In this document: positions 5,786-8,540 of the stretch, one piece after another
Layout: the number at the start of each line of letters is the position of its first letter
How positions within the stretch are numbered: the stretch's first letter is position 1
Assembly: GCA_020851835.1 (NCBI GenBank)
Contig: JADZBZ010000013.1
Span: forward strand, 1-8,540
From: Acidobacteriota bacterium
GTDB lineage: Bacteria; Acidobacteriota; Vicinamibacteria; Vicinamibacterales; UBA2999
DNA: 8,540 nt
Reading direction: 5' to 3'
Notes under the pieces: model-generated
What the model was told of the DNA's origin: nothing
What the model saw: the letters and a program-made list of their open reading frames with translations, nothing else
Database searches by the model: none
Position numbers and translations under genes: made by a program

Positions 5786-7585
5786 ATGAGCCAGATTAAC
5801 GACTTCGCATTCAAGATCGCCACGGCCAACGGCTCCGGATCGGCGAGCGCCAACGGTCTCATCATGCAGGCCATCTTCCGGATGGGTGTGCCGGTGACGG
5901 GCAAGAACGTGTTCCCGTCGAACATCCAGGGCCTGCCGACCTGGTACGAGATCAGGGTCAGCAAGGACGGCTACACCGCCCGGACGGCGACCTTCGATCT
6001 CATGGTGGCGCTCAATCCCGCGACCTACGAGAAGGACGTGGCCGAGGTCCGTTCCGGCGGGTGGCTGCTCTTCGACTCCTCCTGGCCGTTCGACGACAGG
6101 CTGAAGCGGCCCGACGTCACCTATCTGGGCGTGCCGCTCGCCCAGATGTGCACGGCGGCCTTCAAGGGCGTGCGCGAACGCATCCTGATGAAGAACATCG
6201 CCTATGCCGGCGCCCTGGCAGCGCTCATCGGCATGGATACCGATGTCATCCGCGAACTGACCCGGGAGAAGTTCTCGAAGAAGAAGGCGCTGCTCGACTC
6301 GAACGAGGAGGCCATCGCGATTGGTTACGATTACGCGAAGAAGGCCTTCGACTGTCCGCTGCCCGTCCACCTCGAGCCGATGGACGCCACGAAGGACAGC
6401 ATTCTCATCGACGGCAACACGGCCGCCGGGCTGGGTTGTGTGTTTGCGGGCGCCACCGTCGGCGCCTGGTATCCCATCACGCCGTCGACGTCGCTGATGG
6501 AGGGCTTCAAGAGCTTCTGCCAGAAGTTCCGGCGCGACCCGGAGACGAAGAAGAACCGTTACGCCATCATCCAGGCGGAAGACGAACTGGCCGCCATTGG
6601 CATGGTGATTGGCGCTTCGTGGGCCGGTGCCCGCGCGTTCACGCCCACCTCGGGTCCGGGCATCTCGCTCATGACCGAGTTCATCGGCCTGGCCTACTAT
6701 GCCGAAGTGCCGGCTGTGATCTTCGACGTCCAGCGCGCCGGCCCCTCCACCGGTATGCCCACCCGCACGCAGCAGTGCGATCTGCTGCTCTGCGCCTACG
6801 CTTCGCACGGCGACACGCGGCACATCTGCCTCTATCCGTCGGACCCGCGCGAGGCGTTCGAGCTGGCCGGCAAGGCCTTCGACCTCGCCGAGCGCTTCCA
6901 GACACCGGTGTTCGTGCTGAGCGACCTCGACATCGGTATGAACGACTGGATGGTGCCCCGGCTCACCTGGGACGACGCCTACCGGCCGGATCGCGGCAAG
7001 GTGCTGTCGGCGGCGGAACTGGGGCAGGCCACGACCTTCCACCGTTACCGCGACGTGGACGGAGACGGCATCCCCCAGCGCACGCTGCCTGGGGTGCATC
7101 CCAAGGGCGCGTACTTCACGCGCGGCTCGGGCCACAACGAGTTCGGCGGCTACACCGAGGACGCGGATGAGTACCAGAAGGTGATCGACCGCGTCGCGCG
7201 CAAGGTGCAGGGCGCGGCCAACGCCGTCCCGGCGCCGGTGACGCGAAAGGCGGCCACCGCCACCACGATGGGGCTCATCACCGTGGGCGGGTGCCATGCG
7301 GCCTGCATGGAGGCCATCGACGAGATGGCGAAGGATGGCGTCGCGCTCGATTACCTGCGCGTGCGCGGGTTCCCCTTCGGCGACGAGGTCCGCTCGTTCG
7401 TCGAGCGGCACGAAGTGGTGTTCGTGGTCGAGCAGAACCGCGATGCGCAGCTGCGGAGCCTGCTGATGCTCGAGACCGGACAGGCGATCGGGCGGTTCGA
7501 GTCGGTGCGCGACTACGGCGGGTTCCCGATGAGCGCACACCACGTGATCTCGGGCGTGAAGGCAAAGCTGGAGAAGGCGGCATGA
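5786..7585 (+). CDS. korA: 2-oxoacid:ferredoxin oxidoreductase, fused gamma-alpha subunit (KorA)
   Basis: This 599-aa subunit belongs to the thiamine-dependent enzyme that oxidatively decarboxylates a 2-oxoacid to acyl-CoA, giving electrons to an Fe-S carrier, or works in reverse. Residues 1-200 are the gamma domain, with the family's GSGSASANGLIMQAIFRMG and FPSNIQGLPTWYE blocks. From about 204 comes the alpha pyrimidine-binding domain: YPITPST (229-235), TSGPG (288-292) and GPSTGMPTRTQQ (319-330). The C-terminal domain begins near 495 and includes VVEQNRDAQLRSLL. Fused gamma-alpha architecture and length match KorA proteins. 2-Oxoglutarate is the likeliest substrate, but the sequence does not exclude pyruvate or branched-chain oxoacids. 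Start ATG 5786 directly precedes the conserved N-terminus; the ten bases before it are T-rich with no SD. Its stop overlaps the korB start (ATGA, 7582-7585). Confidence 0.93.
   Translation: MSQINDFAFKIATANGSGSASANGLIMQAIFRMGVPVTGKNVFPSNIQGLPTWYEIRVSKDGYTARTATFDLMVALNPATYEKDVAEVRSGGWLLFDSSWPFDDRLKRPDVTYLGVPLAQMCTAAFKGVRERILMKNIAYAGALAALIGMDTDVIRELTREKFSKKKALLDSNEEAIAIGYDYAKKAFDCPLPVHLEPMDATKDSILIDGNTAAGLGCVFAGATVGAWYPITPSTSLMEGFKSFCQKFRRDPETKKNRYAIIQAEDELAAIGMVIGASWAGARAFTPTSGPGISLMTEFIGLAYYAEVPAVIFDVQRAGPSTGMPTRTQQCDLLLCAYASHGDTRHICLYPSDPREAFELAGKAFDLAERFQTPVFVLSDLDIGMNDWMVPRLTWDDAYRPDRGKVLSAAELGQATTFHRYRDVDGDGIPQRTLPGVHPKGAYFTRGSGHNEFGGYTEDADEYQKVIDRVARKVQGAANAVPAPVTRKAATATTMGLITVGGCHAACMEAIDEMAKDGVALDYLRVRGFPFGDEVRSFVERHEVVFVVEQNRDAQLRSLLMLETGQAIGRFESVRDYGGFPMSAHHVISGVKAKLEKAA
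7570..7573 (+). promoter_or_regulatory. Shine-Dalgarno site of korB
   Basis: GGAG within GGAGAAGG, inside the end of korA, stands 8 nt before ATG 7582. It supports that start and lets korB be translated both by its own site and by coupling to korA. Confidence 0.6.
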
Positions 7586-8540
7586 CCTACATCGCGAAAC
7601 CGAAGGTTCACCACCCGTCACTCAAGAAGAACGCGATTGGGCTGACGCGGCGCGACTACGAAGGCGCCATCACGACGCTTTGTGCGGGCTGCGGCCACGA
7701 CTCGATCACGGCGGCCATCATCCAGGCGTTCTGGGACCTGTCGATTGCCCCGCACACCGTGGCCAAGCTGTCGGGGATCGGCTGCTCGTCCAAGACGCCG
7801 GCCTACTTCCTGCGCGAGGCCCACGGCTTCAACGCCGTGCACGGGCGCATGCCCGCGATCGCCACCGGTGCCGGCGCGGCCAACGACAGCCTGATCCTGA
7901 TCGGTGTGTCGGGCGACGGCGACTCGCTGTCGATTGGCCTCGGCCATCTGTCGCACGCCATCCGCCGCAACCTGAACATGCTGTACGTGCTCGAGAACAA
8001 CGGCGTGTACGGGCTGACCAAGGGCCAGTTCTCGGCCTCGGCCGACCCGGGATCGACCAGCAAGAAGGGCGAGGTGAACACGATGGGCGCCATCGACGGA
8101 GCGCTGCTGGCCCTGACGCTGGGCGCCACCTTCGTCGCCCGAAGCTTCTCGGGCGACAAGGCGCAGCTGGTTCCCATCCTCAAGGCGGGCCTCGCGCACA
8201 AGGGCTTCGCGTTCGTCGACGTCATCTCGCCGTGTGTGACCTTCAACGATCACGAGGGATCCACCAAGAGCTACGCCTACACGCGCGAGCACCAGGTGGA
8301 GGTCGTCCAGGCCGACTTCGTTCCGTCGCGCGAGGAGATCACCTCCGACCAGGACGCCGGCACCGTGAAGAACGTGAGGCTGCACGACGGCAGCTGGGTG
8401 AAGCTGCACAAGGTGGCCGAGGACTACGACGCCACCGACCGCGATCGCGCCTACACCTATGTTCGCGACCGGCAAAAGGCTGGCGAGGTGCTGACCGGAC
8501 TGCTGTACATCTCACCCGGGTCGAAGGACATGGCTGCTCA
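7582..8540 (+). CDS. korB: 2-oxoacid:ferredoxin oxidoreductase, TPP-binding beta subunit (KorB), 3' end beyond window
   Basis: The beta subunit binds the thiamine diphosphate/Mg site and one [4Fe-4S] cluster, which takes electrons from the hydroxyalkyl-TPP intermediate. In the 319 complete codons present, the four cluster cysteines fit the family: C34 and C37 (LCAGCGH), C68 (GIGCSSKTP) and C218 (ISPCVTFND). The TPP motif runs from GDGDS (111-115) to ENN (138-140), with YGLTKGQFS after it. HGRMPAIATG matches the conserved loop before the TPP motif. Only a short C-terminal piece is likely missing, as relatives are about 340 aa. The frame is open to the right edge with no damage. It overlaps korA by 4 bases (ATGA) and has an SD, so the two subunits should be made in balance. 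With korA and the upstream flavoprotein it forms a complete 2-oxoacid:NAD(P) electron-transfer set. Confidence 0.93.
   Translation, partial: MTYIAKPKVHHPSLKKNAIGLTRRDYEGAITTLCAGCGHDSITAAIIQAFWDLSIAPHTVAKLSGIGCSSKTPAYFLREAHGFNAVHGRMPAIATGAGAANDSLILIGVSGDGDSLSIGLGHLSHAIRRNLNMLYVLENNGVYGLTKGQFSASADPGSTSKKGEVNTMGAIDGALLALTLGATFVARSFSGDKAQLVPILKAGLAHKGFAFVDVISPCVTFNDHEGSTKSYAYTREHQVEVVQADFVPSREEITSDQDAGTVKNVRLHDGSWVKLHKVAEDYDATDRDRAYTYVRDRQKAGEVLTGLLYISPGSKDMAA

Noticed and set aside
5687..7621. 644-aa minus-strand open frame opposite korA
   Set aside because: Long but motif-free, His/Arg-rich and exactly antisense to conserved KorA; no promoter or SD was found for it.

Overview
The window is GC-rich chromosomal DNA, densely packed with protein-coding genes. 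No rRNA, tRNA, CRISPR array or mobile element was seen, and no gap without a gene exceeds about 100 bp. The high GC, the weak use of Shine-Dalgarno (SD) sites and a three-subunit 2-oxoacid oxidoreductase cluster would fit an Acidobacteriota-like or other GC-rich soil or sediment bacterium. That assignment is inference only; there is no phylogenetic marker in the window.

Left half, minus strand (3278 down to 1): a tight three-gene unit read leftwards. First is a polytopic membrane protein resembling the putative Na+/H+ antiporter family (NhaD/ion-transporter-like). Next are two tandem paralogous GT-A-type glycosyltransferase-like proteins. The junctions are 4-base stop/start overlaps (GTGA, then ATGA), so the genes are almost certainly co-translated. 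The first paralog (400 codons) has lost the DxD metal-binding motif that its neighbour keeps. The second paralog runs off the left edge.

Middle (3279-3935): a 67-bp divergent intergenic region holds the only AT-rich box there. It is followed by a plus-strand methylated-DNA--[protein]-cysteine S-methyltransferase (Ogt/MGMT) with the PCHRV active site.

Right half, plus strand (3936 to the right edge): a three-gene redox unit. A 598-aa GltD-like FAD/NAD(P) oxidoreductase carries N-terminal Fe-S cysteines and a C-terminal 2x[4Fe-4S] ferredoxin domain. It is followed by korA (fused gamma-alpha subunit of a 2-oxoacid:ferredoxin oxidoreductase) and korB (TPP-binding beta subunit, cut by the right edge). 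KorAB oxidises a 2-oxoacid (probably 2-oxoglutarate) with CoA, and the electrons can pass through the ferredoxin-like domain to FAD and NAD(P). The three proteins together look like a self-contained 2-oxoacid:NAD(P)+ oxidoreductase. A perfect TATAAT lies 9 bp upstream of the first ATG, which suggests a leaderless or nearly leaderless transcript.

Nothing here is a clearly unknown system. The points most worth a second look are the DxD-less glycosyltransferase paired with an intact paralog, the fused electron-transfer partner of KorAB, and the leaderless-type promoter.
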